Source: Pseudophaeomoniella oleicola
Lineage: Eukaryota > Ascomycota > Eurotiomycetes > Phaeomoniellales > Phaeomoniellaceae
Direction of reading: 5' to 3'
Length of the DNA stretch: 64,000 nucleotides
Assembly: GCA_003868215.1 (NCBI GenBank)
Contig: QWDQ01000038.1
Coordinates: 186,001 to 250,000, forward strand
The position numbers were made by a program, and so were the translations under genes. This document shows positions 11,801 through 21,154 of this stretch, one piece after another; position 1 is the first letter of the stretch; each line of letters opens with the position of its first letter. A model generated the notes under the pieces. The model was not told the DNA's origin and did no database searches. It worked only from the letters and a program-made list of their open reading frames with translations.

Positions 11801-13394
11801 CTTACAGATCCGACAAGCTTGCCTTATCCTTGCCAGGACCCTCCCTACCCTACATGTTAAGCGTGTTTGTACATAAGCAGACAAATTGAGAACTCGTTCA
11901 CACCACTCAACACATTCGATGCGCTGGTTAGGCTTCTTACGTAGTACAATGCAAGCTGCGATGCCCACAACAACATTTAACAAAATTCAATGGTCAAGAC
12001 AAGAAATTCGACCGCATAATCTCCGTCTACTGCCGGCGCTATCAGCGACTTTGTGTGATGAAGCTCTGAAGCCTCGATCTCGACTACGGACCTAGGTAAT
12101 TAGTAATTTATCGTGATTACTTGCGTACTAACCTAGCGGCCGCCGTGGAATTTCTTCTTGTTGCTGTAGCTATCGACATTTCCTATTGTAGAGAATACTG
12201 TACAAATGCCAAGCGGCGCTTTTTTGGCTCAGTAAATCCTCACGGATGTGGCGCTCTGCTTTACAGTAAGTATCTCTTGGCTCCCATTTGCCGTAAGTTA
12301 CGAGGGTAACGGGGGTCATCGAGGCGGTAGATTCCGATCAACACTTCAGTGTCGCCTTCTTCCTCAATACAAGATATATTATCCATAGTAGGATATATCG
12401 GCTTTCACTACAACTCTTCCAGGTTACGACCGAGCCCCGGCGTGCAATACTCGGAGTCGATCCTCACTCTCGCCATCTTGTTGGTGTTATGTCGTCTTTC
12501 TCACAAAAGAAGCTCGACCCTACTGTGGATTGCTTCGTTAAATTAATATCGCAAGTCGCTAATGTACTCCCCGAGCTTTCGGCGATGAACCAAGCATCGA
12601 GGTACTACACTTCGTGTTGAGCATGATTCTACCAGCAAGCTTTACGAGCGGCTTCAAGAGCGAAAGAGGAAAGATCACGAGAGAATTGACCATCAGCAAA
12701 GCACTTAATAACAATGCTGATTACCTTTAGCATCTCGGCCATGCTGGGAGTGTAGAGTAAAGCTTTTCGGCTCGTCGGATTAGACATTCATGGCCAGTCT
12801 CTTCGCCCCTGTCGTTTCCAGGGAGCATGCCTTTGCAACGGCTCCAGTATGGCCATGTCTCTCATTACGGCATTTGCGAGAAGTTGAGTGGAGATCTGGA
12901 GTAGGACCAGTAGCCTGCTATGTTAGAAGGTCCCATTGGCTCTCAGAGACCTCGTTTCAGGGAAGCCAAAGACTGGAGGGGATACATGACAAGACTCGAC
13001 TTGATGATGCTGGGCCCCATGCTCCAAACTAACAGCCATGCAGACACAGAGCTCATACGGCCGATGAAGGACTTCGCCATCGTCGTGATACTGGTTATGT
13101 TTCATAGCATTTTGCTTGTTCTTACCAACCTCGGTTTCGGGACTGGCACTCGAACCAATTTTGCGCTGACATTGGAAATCAGATATCCCAGAGCGTGGGA
13201 AATGGGCGAGGGCAGACAGTACATCTTTCGAGTCGCGAGCCCATGACTCTATGTTTTGTGGTTCTACCAGTGATAGCTCATAGCCTGTGCATCGCCCTGT
13301 CCTCAATATGGCCGGTGAAGGAGCTTCAGGAGTCCAATTGTCCCTTCTAGCGAGTTTGCCGTATTCATTCTCTATTGTTTATATATCTCTTCGT
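8838..13394. other. gene-poor stretch of about 4.6 kb
   Basis: No gene can be supported. The first 300 bases are the promoter side of the Ytp1-like gene. Short open frames on both strands (for example 8930-9346 plus, 12920-13246 plus, 12923-13306 minus) overlap one another and show no domain or family signature. The sequence has many short palindromes and variants of GTAC, TACGTA and CCTAGG (for example around 10270-10310, 11520-11590, 11765-11790 and 11935-11950). This could be decayed sequence, a long regulatory region or unrecognised non-coding RNA. I cannot distinguish these by eye. Confidence 0.4.
11574..11589. repeat. perfect 16-bp palindrome
   Basis: CCAGGTAATTACCTGG reads the same on both strands. 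It sits next to CCTAGGTACC in the gene-poor stretch. No associated element was recognised. Confidence 0.8.
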
Positions 13395-13925
13395 CTAGCT
13401 ATCCAACAGAGGTGGTACCTGTTCGCAAAGATACTCGACGATTGCATCAGGACCCCTTTCGACTTGCAGACCTGTTGGAATGGCGTGGGTCTTGATACCA
13501 GGCCTGAGGTCCCTTGCGATCTTTTGTATCTCTGTTGCTTGTTCCGGTGTCCACATAGAAGCGCAAAACTGTTTACGGGAATCAAACGGTCAGCAAATAT
13601 ACTGGTACAATGGCATAGACAGTATTCGTGTCGACCAACGCCTCCCGGGCATTGTCTAATACTTCTGCAACATCAGAGCACTTACCAAGAGATCCGGTTG
13701 GATTTCCTTGACTTTAGGTGCAACTTCTTCGATCTCTATTAGCGGTGTCAGCTTGGCGGGGTCAACCCTATCGTTGATGCATATACTCTCGCAGTTGGCG
13801 GCGTGAATGATCGTGTATCGATCTTTCAGGGCCTCGACCATTCTACCAATAAGTCTCTTCGCTCTCTCCGGCGCGGTGTTGACAGTGACTAGTGTATATG
13901 GTCCCTTGGGTGTAGTGTCCGCCAT
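13395..13925 (-). CDS. small conserved fungal protein of unknown function
   Basis: Three exons (13925-13787, 13735-13686, 13568-13395) encode 120 residues. The first intron is 51 nt (13736-13786), a multiple of three and stop-free. The second is 117 nt. The protein begins PYTLVTVNTAPERAKRLIGR, continues YTIIHAANCEKIEEVAPKVKEIQPDLL, then FCASMWTPEQATEIQKIAR, GIKTHAIPTGLQVERGPDAI and VEYLCEQVPPLL. I recall this pattern as a conserved uncharacterised fungal family with an alternating strand/helix order suggesting a small alpha/beta fold. No catalytic motif or signal peptide is visible. The first intron is called because splicing brings NCEKIEEV together and because a good branch site (GCTGAC/GCTAAT) precedes its acceptor. 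The gene diverges from the FAH-family gene with about 670 bp between starts, so the two may share control elements. Confidence 0.8.
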
Positions 13926-14597
13926 TTCATTTATTCAGGCCTCTTTCTGTCCGACAAGATCCTTTTACACTTTGCAGCACGAAGAAATCACCTCCTGAGG
14001 TTATGGTCCTGAGCAACGATATCATCATTTCATTCTAAAAGCAACTAGAGCACGTATATTCAATTGACCCCCTCCACGGAGAACATACTACGTAGGACTC
14101 AACCCCGCGCGAATCAGCCCCACGCTCTCTTTTGCCCGCCCGGGTATAGAAGATCGGCTACTTCGATTTTGGGGTTTCAGCGGCATATGACAAGCACTGG
14201 CGCCCCTGCAACGGCGTTGTTCTTTTGACCAGCGAAGTCGGACTACCCCGCCCAGCATGATATCCCGAAGATAGAGAATCCCGCATACTGCGGATATTCC
14301 TAGTGGGACACTCTGTTGGATGGGACCTTTCACTTGTACGTGTTGGGAGCAGGTAGTTCGGGTGAATGATAACCTCACATAGTTCGTGCCCTAATTGAAG
14401 AGGGTCCGACGATATTTCGATTTGTCGTCGATGCTAGATACTTAGGGAGGTACTTATCGCTGTGCTTTATGATAGATTTTCCATCAATTCGTGACGACGC
14501 AATTGACATCAGATACACAGTCGCTTCCCCTTGATTCTTGGCATCATATATATATACTTCACTGCTACGGAATATAATATCAGTGCGACAAGAAAAT
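13926..14597. other. divergent promoter region
   Basis: This lies between the starts of the small conserved gene (minus) and the FAH-family gene (plus). A TATATATATA run at about 14549-14557 lies some 45 bases upstream of the FAH start and is a plausible TATA element. A TACTACGTAG palindrome variant sits near 14087-14096. Open frames inside (14088-14378 and 14375-14608, minus) lack any family signal and are not called. Confidence 0.5.
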
Positions 14598-15708
14598 ATG
14601 GCTGCCACCTTCGACCGTTAGTACCCATTCATAAAACACCCCGCCGGAAGCAATCGCTAATATGATTTGCTAGGTCTGGTCAGGTTTATACCCAAGTCGG
14701 ATTCCTCGAAGGTGATGATCGGAGAGCCCGTCAGTGCAGATGTCGATGTCGGGTTAGCATTGTACAAGGGTGAAGAAGTGGATGTCTACCTCTTTTCGGG
14801 TTCGTCGATATTGACACCAGGGGGAAAGACGGACAAGAAAGAGACGATCGCTAAGGTATTGTCGCCGTTGACGCAGGGTGAAGTTGGCAGCATAAGATGT
14901 ATCGGTCTCAATGTAAGTCTTACTTGACATGGCCTCCTCGTAGAAGGGGAGCTTGGAGCTGATGCATCCCCCTACCGCAGTATGTGTCACACGCGAGAGA
15001 GATGAATATGAGCCTACCGGATTTTCCTACTCTGTTCATTAAGCCAGCGACGGCGCTTGGCGACCCTTACCCAGCACCATCGATCTTGCCGAAGATCACG
15101 CAGCAACATGGCACGGGTGATTACGAGTCTGAACTAGCTGTGATCATTGGCAAATCCTGCAAGAACGTCAAGGAAGAAGATGCCCTAAATTATGTGCTAG
15201 GCTATACAGCTGCGAACGACATTTCCAGCAGGACTTCGCAAATGAACCAAAGTCAGTGGTGCTTTTCCAAAAGTTTCGACACAGCATGTCCCATTGGTGA
15301 GTCCCTCGCTGGAAAGGTTGAAGTATTCGGCGGACGACTGACGATGATTGAAGGACCGGTCGTCGCATCCGCCAAGCTCGTACCAGATCCTGCCAAGCTC
15401 CATATCCGGGGTATCAAGAATGGCAAAGTCATGCAAGACTGCGGAACAGAGTATGTAGTCGAACTTGGCTGCTGACAATACCTGACTAACAAAATGCACT
15501 CAGTGACCTAGTTTTCAATGTCCCGCAGTTGATTGCATTTCTGTCGCAAGGGACAACGCTGCCAGCAGGTACAATCATTCTGACTGGGACACCTCCAGGG
15601 GTGGGTGACAAGAAAGTTCCGCAGGAGTACCTGAGGGCTGGAGACGAGTTTGCCGTCGAACTTCAACCACATATTGGCACCCTCATTACGAGATTCGAGA
15701 ATGAGTGA
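14598..15708 (+). CDS. Fumarylacetoacetate hydrolase family protein (FAHD1-like)
   Basis: Four exons (14598-14616, 14674-14912, 14981-15450, 15504-15708) encode 310 residues. Exon 1 is only 19 nt (MAATFD plus one base). An N-terminal region of about 85 residues leads into the FAH fold: YVSHAREMNMSLPDFPTLFI (His90 and Glu93 match the catalytic His-Glu pair of FAHD1), GDYESELAVIIGK (Glu135 and Glu137, metal ligands), GYTAANDISSR (Asp166, metal ligand), then WCFSKSFDTACPIG and the lid or closing segment IILTGTPPGVG. The family hydrolyses acylpyruvates or decarboxylates oxaloacetate using Mg2+. The exact substrate is not readable from sequence. There is no clear mitochondrial presequence, so a cytosolic enzyme is more likely. 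All metal and catalytic positions are intact. Confidence 0.93.
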
Positions 15709-16000
15709 GCTAATATGAGAGATGTAGAGGATGTAGGAACCAGGCATGAAACGCGTCCGAAACGATGTTGCAGTGGTTTATATACACCGTCCGACGACCA
15801 GAAGGGTAGAATGGATATAGCCGAATTGTGTGCAACTTTAGCCCGTATAGACGTCCAGTGGTACCTAAGGTATCTCACGACATTGATCTGTACAGCCCTA
15901 AGGCTTCAACTTCAGGCACATGATGCAAGGTCTCGTACAGTTGATGTCCACAAGGTGCACTTGAAGTAGACGATGAGGAAAAACATCCGCCAAGGACATC

Positions 16001-16020
16001 TACTACGTAGTACATACGTA
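16001..16020. repeat. TACTACGTAGTA palindrome
   Basis: TACTACGTAGTA is a perfect 12-bp palindrome followed by a second TACGTA. Related copies occur at 16088-16109, about 26455-26464, 34978-34992, 40518-40529 and in the 46.0-46.6 kb region, all outside called genes. Confidence 0.75.
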
Positions 16021-16087
16021 TCTCTAATTCCACTGGGCCCCTGCATAAGCGGCCGATGCAAGACTGGCGACGTTCTATGGAATTAAT

Positions 16088-16109
16088 ACTACGTAGTACT
16101 ACTACGTAT
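16088..16109. repeat. TACTACGTAGTA palindrome, overlapping copies
   Basis: TACTACGTAGTACTACTACGTA holds one complete 12-bp palindrome and the start of a second in phase. It is about 70 bp from the copy at 16001. Confidence 0.75.
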
Positions 16110-16564
16110 GCAATATTTGGGCAGAGGCGAGATGCCTAAGTTTAAGCTTGTCGGGTAAGCGGCCGCTAAGCCCGGATCTCCAGGCTTTCAGCACCATAAT
16201 CTCCAAGCCTCGAGATCTGCACTCTTTGTGCGAAAGGTCAACCGACATCATTCCCCACGTCTTCAACGCTGCTGTGCCTTGATTCCATCAGTGGGATGCA
16301 TGAGTAGTGGTTGCTCTGACGGTGCTTTGTATGTCCATTGCAGGAGATCGAGAACCATCAGGTCTTTGTCGGGTCGTATTCGTTTACGCGACCCCTGCGG
16401 AGCTTTTCAGGAGACTCCGACAAGTAGATCATGTCATGACTCCTTTCGCACTGCTGATGCGGACTGGAATCAGATAGCATTATTTGCTTGCGGGGATTGC
16501 ATTGCATTGTCTACCTGGCCTATAGACTCGGAGCACAAGGGCAACCCGGGCTTGATTTGGCGAT

Positions 16565-18524
16565 ATGGCATCTAACGGTGTCGACGCCACCAATGGCACA
16601 TCCGCTCATTCATCTTCTAAACCGTCAACGACATGCCGTAATAATCCCCTTATCGGATGCTCTCTTTCGACATCTGCTGACTTTACCCAGACCATCTGTC
16701 AAAAGTTCTCACGGCTTCAGGTTCCAAGTTAGAAGACCTCATAGTCAAGGCACGAGCTCAGCATTCCTTGGCACCGGGTGGCGATGATGTTGATTCCCAA
16801 AAACCGGCCCAAGGGTTGGGCGTCCGATATGTCTGCTTGCTGTGTGCCGAATCGGGACATATGGGCACTATCTCTATACATGCCAAGGAAAAGAAGCATC
16901 GTATATGTTAGCTGCCCTGTCCGTTGTGCTGGCGATTACTGACATGCAACAGGGATAGACACAAGGTCTGGCTTTTTATATTGTACTTCTTGCAAGGATG
17001 CCTTGTATGATAGAACTGCAGAGCACATTCATCTTTACGGGAATGCTCCTGATGGTATGTTTGGCTGTTCATGCAGGTATATGTCATGCTCAACGTCTTT
17101 CAGAGTCGAAGAAACGCAAACTCTCCGACACTGCAGATCCGGAGTCCTACATTGCGAATAATTCCTCCTCCACACCTTGTAGCAGAGAGGGTGCTAGAGG
17201 ATTGTTCAATCTTGGACAGACATGCTACATGAATTCAGTTGTCCAGAGCCTGTTGCATGACCCTGTCCTCGTCAGTTATTTCCTTGGCGAAGGGCACTCG
17301 CCTCATAAATGCGACACCGAGGACTGTATAGCGTGTGCGATGACTGAGCTGTTTGCAGAATGTCGAGCCACTGATAGGCAAGATGGATATGCTGCACTTA
17401 GTCTGCTTCTCGCGTCGTGGAAACAGATGCCGGTGAGTACAACGCTATAATCTCGCTCAGCTATATCTGATGCCTATAGTCACTTGCCGGTTATGCTCAG
17501 CAAGACGCCCACGAGTACTACCAAGCTCTCGTCGACAAGCTTCATGAAAGTGTAACTGTCAGCGGGATGAACGATGGACCTTGCAGATGTTTCTTTCACA
17601 ATACCTTCTTCGGCAGGTTACGGAGCACGATTACCTGTACTGCTTGCGGTGAGCAGAGACAGACAGACGATCCCATTAATGATCTTAGTCTGCATATGGA
17701 GATCCAGCAAGCGGTAAGGAAAAAGGAGAAGACTAACGGTGCAAGCGGGGATGCACAGAGATACGCTCCCACGCTTCAGAGTTGTCTCGATGCTTATACC
17801 GCGAAAGAGAAGCTCTCGGCAACCTGTAAGAATTGTGGCAATATCCCTAAGCCTGCTACGAAGCAGCTCAAGCTCAGGAAATTGCCAGCTATATTATGCA
17901 TGCAGATGAAGGTAAGTCCGAATCCCCGAAGCTGCGTTTACATCTGCATTCCCTTTTGGTCTTCAAACCCAACATTTCGCCTCAACGATCAATCTTCATT
18001 GACACTTCCTCTCCTAGCGATTTGATGGCGGATCCAAGTCTGAATCCACGAAAATTGAAGGCAAAGTCGATTTTCCCTTAACGCTGGATATGACACCATA
18101 CACCACATCCCATCCCGCCACCTGTCTCGATCGAAAACAAGACTCTGCATCTACTCCTTTCTCCAAACCTGTAATACCAACCGAGCGATTCATCTACGAC
18201 CTGACATCTGTAATCGTCCACAAAGGCACCCTAGACAGCGGTCATTACTATACCTACTGTCGCGAAAGCGCCTCTTCTGCTTCCTCATCGCCCCTCCCCT
18301 CATATGACACTCCACCAAACGAGAACGTCATCCGCTCTCAAGACCGCTGGTACCTGTTCAACGACGACCGAGTCACTCTCGCCTCGTTAAAAGAGGTCCT
18401 CGCAGCAGACGCTTACCTGCTGTTCTACGGACTCAGATGGTTACCACCGCAGGATCCTCACAGACCTGTTCCGCCACCCGTAGTGAAACACAGAGTCGAT
18501 GTCGAAAGCAGTGATAGTGAATGA
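16565..18524 (+). CDS. UBP8: Ubiquitin carboxyl-terminal hydrolase, SAGA Ubp8 type
   Basis: Six exons (16565-16637, 16691-16900, 16953-17054, 17104-17432, 17480-17911, 18018-18524) encode 550 residues with introns of 47-106 nt. An N-terminal ZnF-UBP domain shows the ligand series C24-x-H26, C73xxC76, H81/H88/H94 and C105xxC108 (FLYCTSC), followed by a short basic linker (ESKKRKLSD). The USP domain begins GLFNLGQTCYMNSVVQSLL with catalytic Cys169. It has the QQDAHEYYQALVDKLHE box, zinc-binding CTACGE and CKNCG pairs, and GTLDSGHYYTYCR with catalytic His458, then WYLFNDDRV. ZnF-UBP plus USP with this spacing is the Ubp8 plan. In SAGA, Ubp8 removes ubiquitin from histone H2B together with Sgf11, Sus1 and Sgf73. 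Exon 1 was joined because GTAATA...GCTGACTTTACCCAG restores CHHLSKVL, the first zinc ligands. Confidence 0.93.
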
Positions 18525-18842
18525 CTTGGGAATGTCGTATCTAACAAATGTATGAGAGGAAAACAGAAACAGGAACAGAATTTTTGAGAAGAGGAAGAAA
18601 GGAAGAAAGATCGATATTTACACTTTTCAAATGGAAAGAGAAGGAAATGAATAACATGGAAGAGAAAGAAGAAAAAAGGTTGCACTCTTCATGAATCATC
18701 TAAAACCGCTGTACCTGTCTGTACCTGTACCTATATCCTCTTGTTTTTTTGTTTTTTTTCCACGTCACGACATCTACCTATCACCTATCTACCTATCTTA
18801 CCTACCTGCCAGATACCTATCTACATCACTTATCAGCATCTA

Positions 18843-18896
18843 TTATATATATATATATATACACATGTAACCTACCTACCTACCTACCTACCTACC
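18843..18896. repeat. (TA)n followed by (CCTA)n microsatellites
   Basis: A TA dinucleotide run at about 18843-18860 is followed by six or seven CCTA units at about 18870-18896. More scattered CTAC/CCTA units lie upstream from 18775. Confidence 0.85.
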
Positions 18897-19227
18897 CACG
18901 CCTTCCATTACTTCCATCGTGCCCGGGAGGAAACCAAAGAAGGGTTCGGGGAAGAAAGGAGAGAGAGAGGAAAGAGTATACTCGGTCGGTGGGTTTCCTA
19001 GAGGGTGTTTATTCATTTAACAGGTAGATGGAATGACTACTTTACCTACCTAATCAAGTATCTTGGGGTATCTAAAGCACGGGTCTTTTAGGGTATGGGC
19101 CTGTTAGGTAGGTACACGCGTCAAGACTCTGGGAGGGTCCGTATCATACCTAAGGTAATCGTCAGTCATGATCATCAGTGTTCAATTATGGTGGTCCTCC
19201 ATTACACGTCTCTTAGCTCGCCACCTC

Positions 19228-19281
19228 CTACCCCTCCTACTCCTCCTCCACCACCACCACCACCACTACTACCACTACTAC
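19228..19281. repeat. CCT / CAC / CTA triplet repeat block
   Basis: A run of related triplets changes from CCT through CCA/CAC to CTA over about 50 bases in the UBP8-DAM1 3' region. Confidence 0.75.
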
Positions 19282-19576
19282 CAGCATTCCCACGCTCTCA
19301 CTGTTAACATCCAACATCGACACTTTAATATCCCCAGTCCCTCAGCGAGTGAAAATTCAAGAGGAGGGTTTTTGGGGAGATGGTTTTGAGTCCCCGCAGT
19401 ATACCCGTTGGGAAAAGAAGGACAGAGGTAGCGATAGATTTCTTTCTGTGATATTGGAAGAAAGGGGGTGAACGAAAGTTTTCTTTCTAGTGCTGAGGAA
19501 GCTCTTCTTCTTCTTCTTCTCGATTGTTCGTTCTTGTGCTCTTCCTTCCGAAGAAAGTGTGAGAGAGTTTCTCATC

Positions 19577-20577
19577 TCATCTCATGCCTCTACTCATGCC
19601 TCTTCCTCGGGGTAGACCACTTCCCCTTGCGATCCCACTGGCACCTCCTCCTCTCGGGATCCCTGTCGTGGCTCCTCCTCTTCCAGTTCCCCGACCAACA
19701 CCACCACCTCCTCTTGATGTCCCGCTTCCGGCTCTGGCTGCTCCTCTGGTGCTTGCGGTGCCGCCTCGTCTGACTGGTGCAGGGGTTACAGGTGTTGGCT
19801 CGCCCATATACTTTGGAGTCGGGCCCTTTGAACTCATCGTCGATGGCGCTGGGTTTTCTATGAATGATGTATCTGTAGTCCTATTGATAGGTCCGTAGTC
19901 AGCATCTGTTCGCAGAGGTGGGACCATTGGAGTTATGGAGAGAGCTACGAAGATAGCTTTGGCCTTCTTACATGAAAGTTGTTTCGTTGCCCATGTAGTG
20001 GTCAGGAGGATTTGATGAGGAGGGGTGATCCATAAAGTGAGAGGACGAGTATTCCATGTTTTGAGAGGTCGAAGGATTCGAAGGGTGATATGGAAGGTGC
20101 CGCGCGCGTTTTATGGATTCTTTTATCGGTGCCTGTATATCAGAGATGTAGATTAGCATTTGAATATTGGATGATAATACGTTGCGGTACTAGAGACTAC
20201 CCCTCCAACGTCCACGAAATGTATAGACTTACCTCTGGAAAGTCCACACAAAAAGCTCTAACCTCCAGACCATACAGAAAAGACGCGAAACACTCCCCGA
20301 ACCTCCCCAAACTCTCATGTAGAAGCTGCAAATGCATGAAGTTTGCTTCCAGATCCGCCATCGAATCCGCCAGCTCGGCGAATTGCGGTTCTAGAGCATT
20401 GATCGCAGGGTGGTTGTCGGACGAGGTGTAGTAAGGGGTCGGGGAGTTGTGAGAGTTCTGATGGCGGTGGGAGGATCGAAGGGACGAACGGGACGATGGG
20501 CGCAAAGGTGTGGTCGGCGCAGGAGGAGCGGAGGGGCGGGTGCGTGAGGAGGGCCGAGGGGGGATCGTCGTGGACAT
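19577..20577 (-). CDS. DAM1: DASH complex subunit Dam1
   Basis: Three exons (20577-20233, 20132-19972, 19880-19577) encode 269 residues. After a Ser/Pro/Arg-rich N-terminus (1-55) comes the Dam1 domain: LEPQFAELADSMADLEANFM, then HLQLLHESLGRFGECFASFL, YGLEVRAFCVDFPE and APIKESIKRA. These are diagnostic for Dam1. The second junction gives TTFM-TTDTSFIENP, also seen in the family. DASH rings couple kinetochores to spindle microtubule ends. The C-terminal 75 residues are Gly/Arg-rich (RGGTASTRG, SRGGGGVGRGTGRGG, GLPRGRGMSRGMR), an RGG-type tail. No Aurora-B consensus was checked in detail. The gene converges with UBP8. Confidence 0.93.
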
Positions 20578-21154
20578 TGTTGATTTATTTGCGCTGGAGG
20601 GAGTGGATCAGTATTTGTCTGCCGGTTCCTCTCAGGTTCATCAGTTTGAAGAGTACGCAATGACACTCTGGCGCAAGATGTGTGAAACCGGAAATATGTT
20701 GATGTTTGGACGCGTTAGGATGCGGAGAAGATCGCGATAACAAATGTGGGACGCTTTGATGCGGAAGCACTTCACGAGCTTCAGTAGGGAATACGGAATT
20801 ATTGTAAGGCAAAACAACATCATCATCATTCGTCTATTACTGAGGGTATCCGCTATTCATGTCAATCGTGACCTCCCAAGATAAAAATGCTACAACGGCG
20901 TGTGAAAATGGAAGGGAGTATGAATGGCATGAACGACAACCAGTACTGCTCCAACCCTTTTCAATCGCCCCTAATTTGGCCCAGGACTTCATTCAAGATA
21001 TGCAAAGAAGCAAACAGCGGCCGTGGTCTCGTCAAATTTACTCCCCTTGGAGTTCATTCCTCCTCTTGTCGAAGACGCCCTGCACTGTCGTCCGTCTTGT
21101 ATCTTCTCCTAGTCTCAGTGCGTAATTGCGGCGGTTGCGTAGAATGAATAGATA
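20578..21154. other. intergenic region, DAM1 promoter and Ras-GAP 3' end
   Basis: Both neighbours are on the minus strand. This region holds the DAM1 promoter and the 3' end of the Ras-GAP gene. Short overlapping plus-strand frames at 20859-21147 show no family signal. Confidence 0.5.

Larger units (their letters stand above)
15709..16564. other. intergenic region with TACGTA palindromes
   Basis: This follows the FAH gene and precedes UBP8, both on the plus strand. It holds two dense palindrome patches (16001-16020 and 16088-16109) and two NotI-type GCGGCCGC sites (about 16050 and 16160). Open frames between 16228 and 16560 show no family signal and end at or beyond the UBP8 start. Confidence 0.5.
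18525..19576. other. convergent 3' region, UBP8 / DAM1, rich in simple repeats
   Basis: This is shared 3' sequence of two converging genes. It contains purine-rich stretches (18590-18680), a (TA)n run, a (CCTA)n run and C-rich triplet repeats. Open frames here translate the repeats (runs of Tyr/Leu/Pro or Leu/Pro) and are not genes. Confidence 0.6.

Noticed and set aside
12920-13306. overlapping open frames on both strands
   Set aside because: Neither strand gives a recognisable protein, and no splice joins extend them.
13395-15708. idea that the neighbours form a metabolic cluster around the FAH-family gene
   Set aside because: Adjacent genes encode an unrelated small protein and a SAGA deubiquitinase. 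There are no transporters, synthases or pathway regulators.
18741-19027. Tyr/Leu/Pro-rich frames
   Set aside because: They are translations of TA, CCTA and triplet microsatellites in a 3' region.
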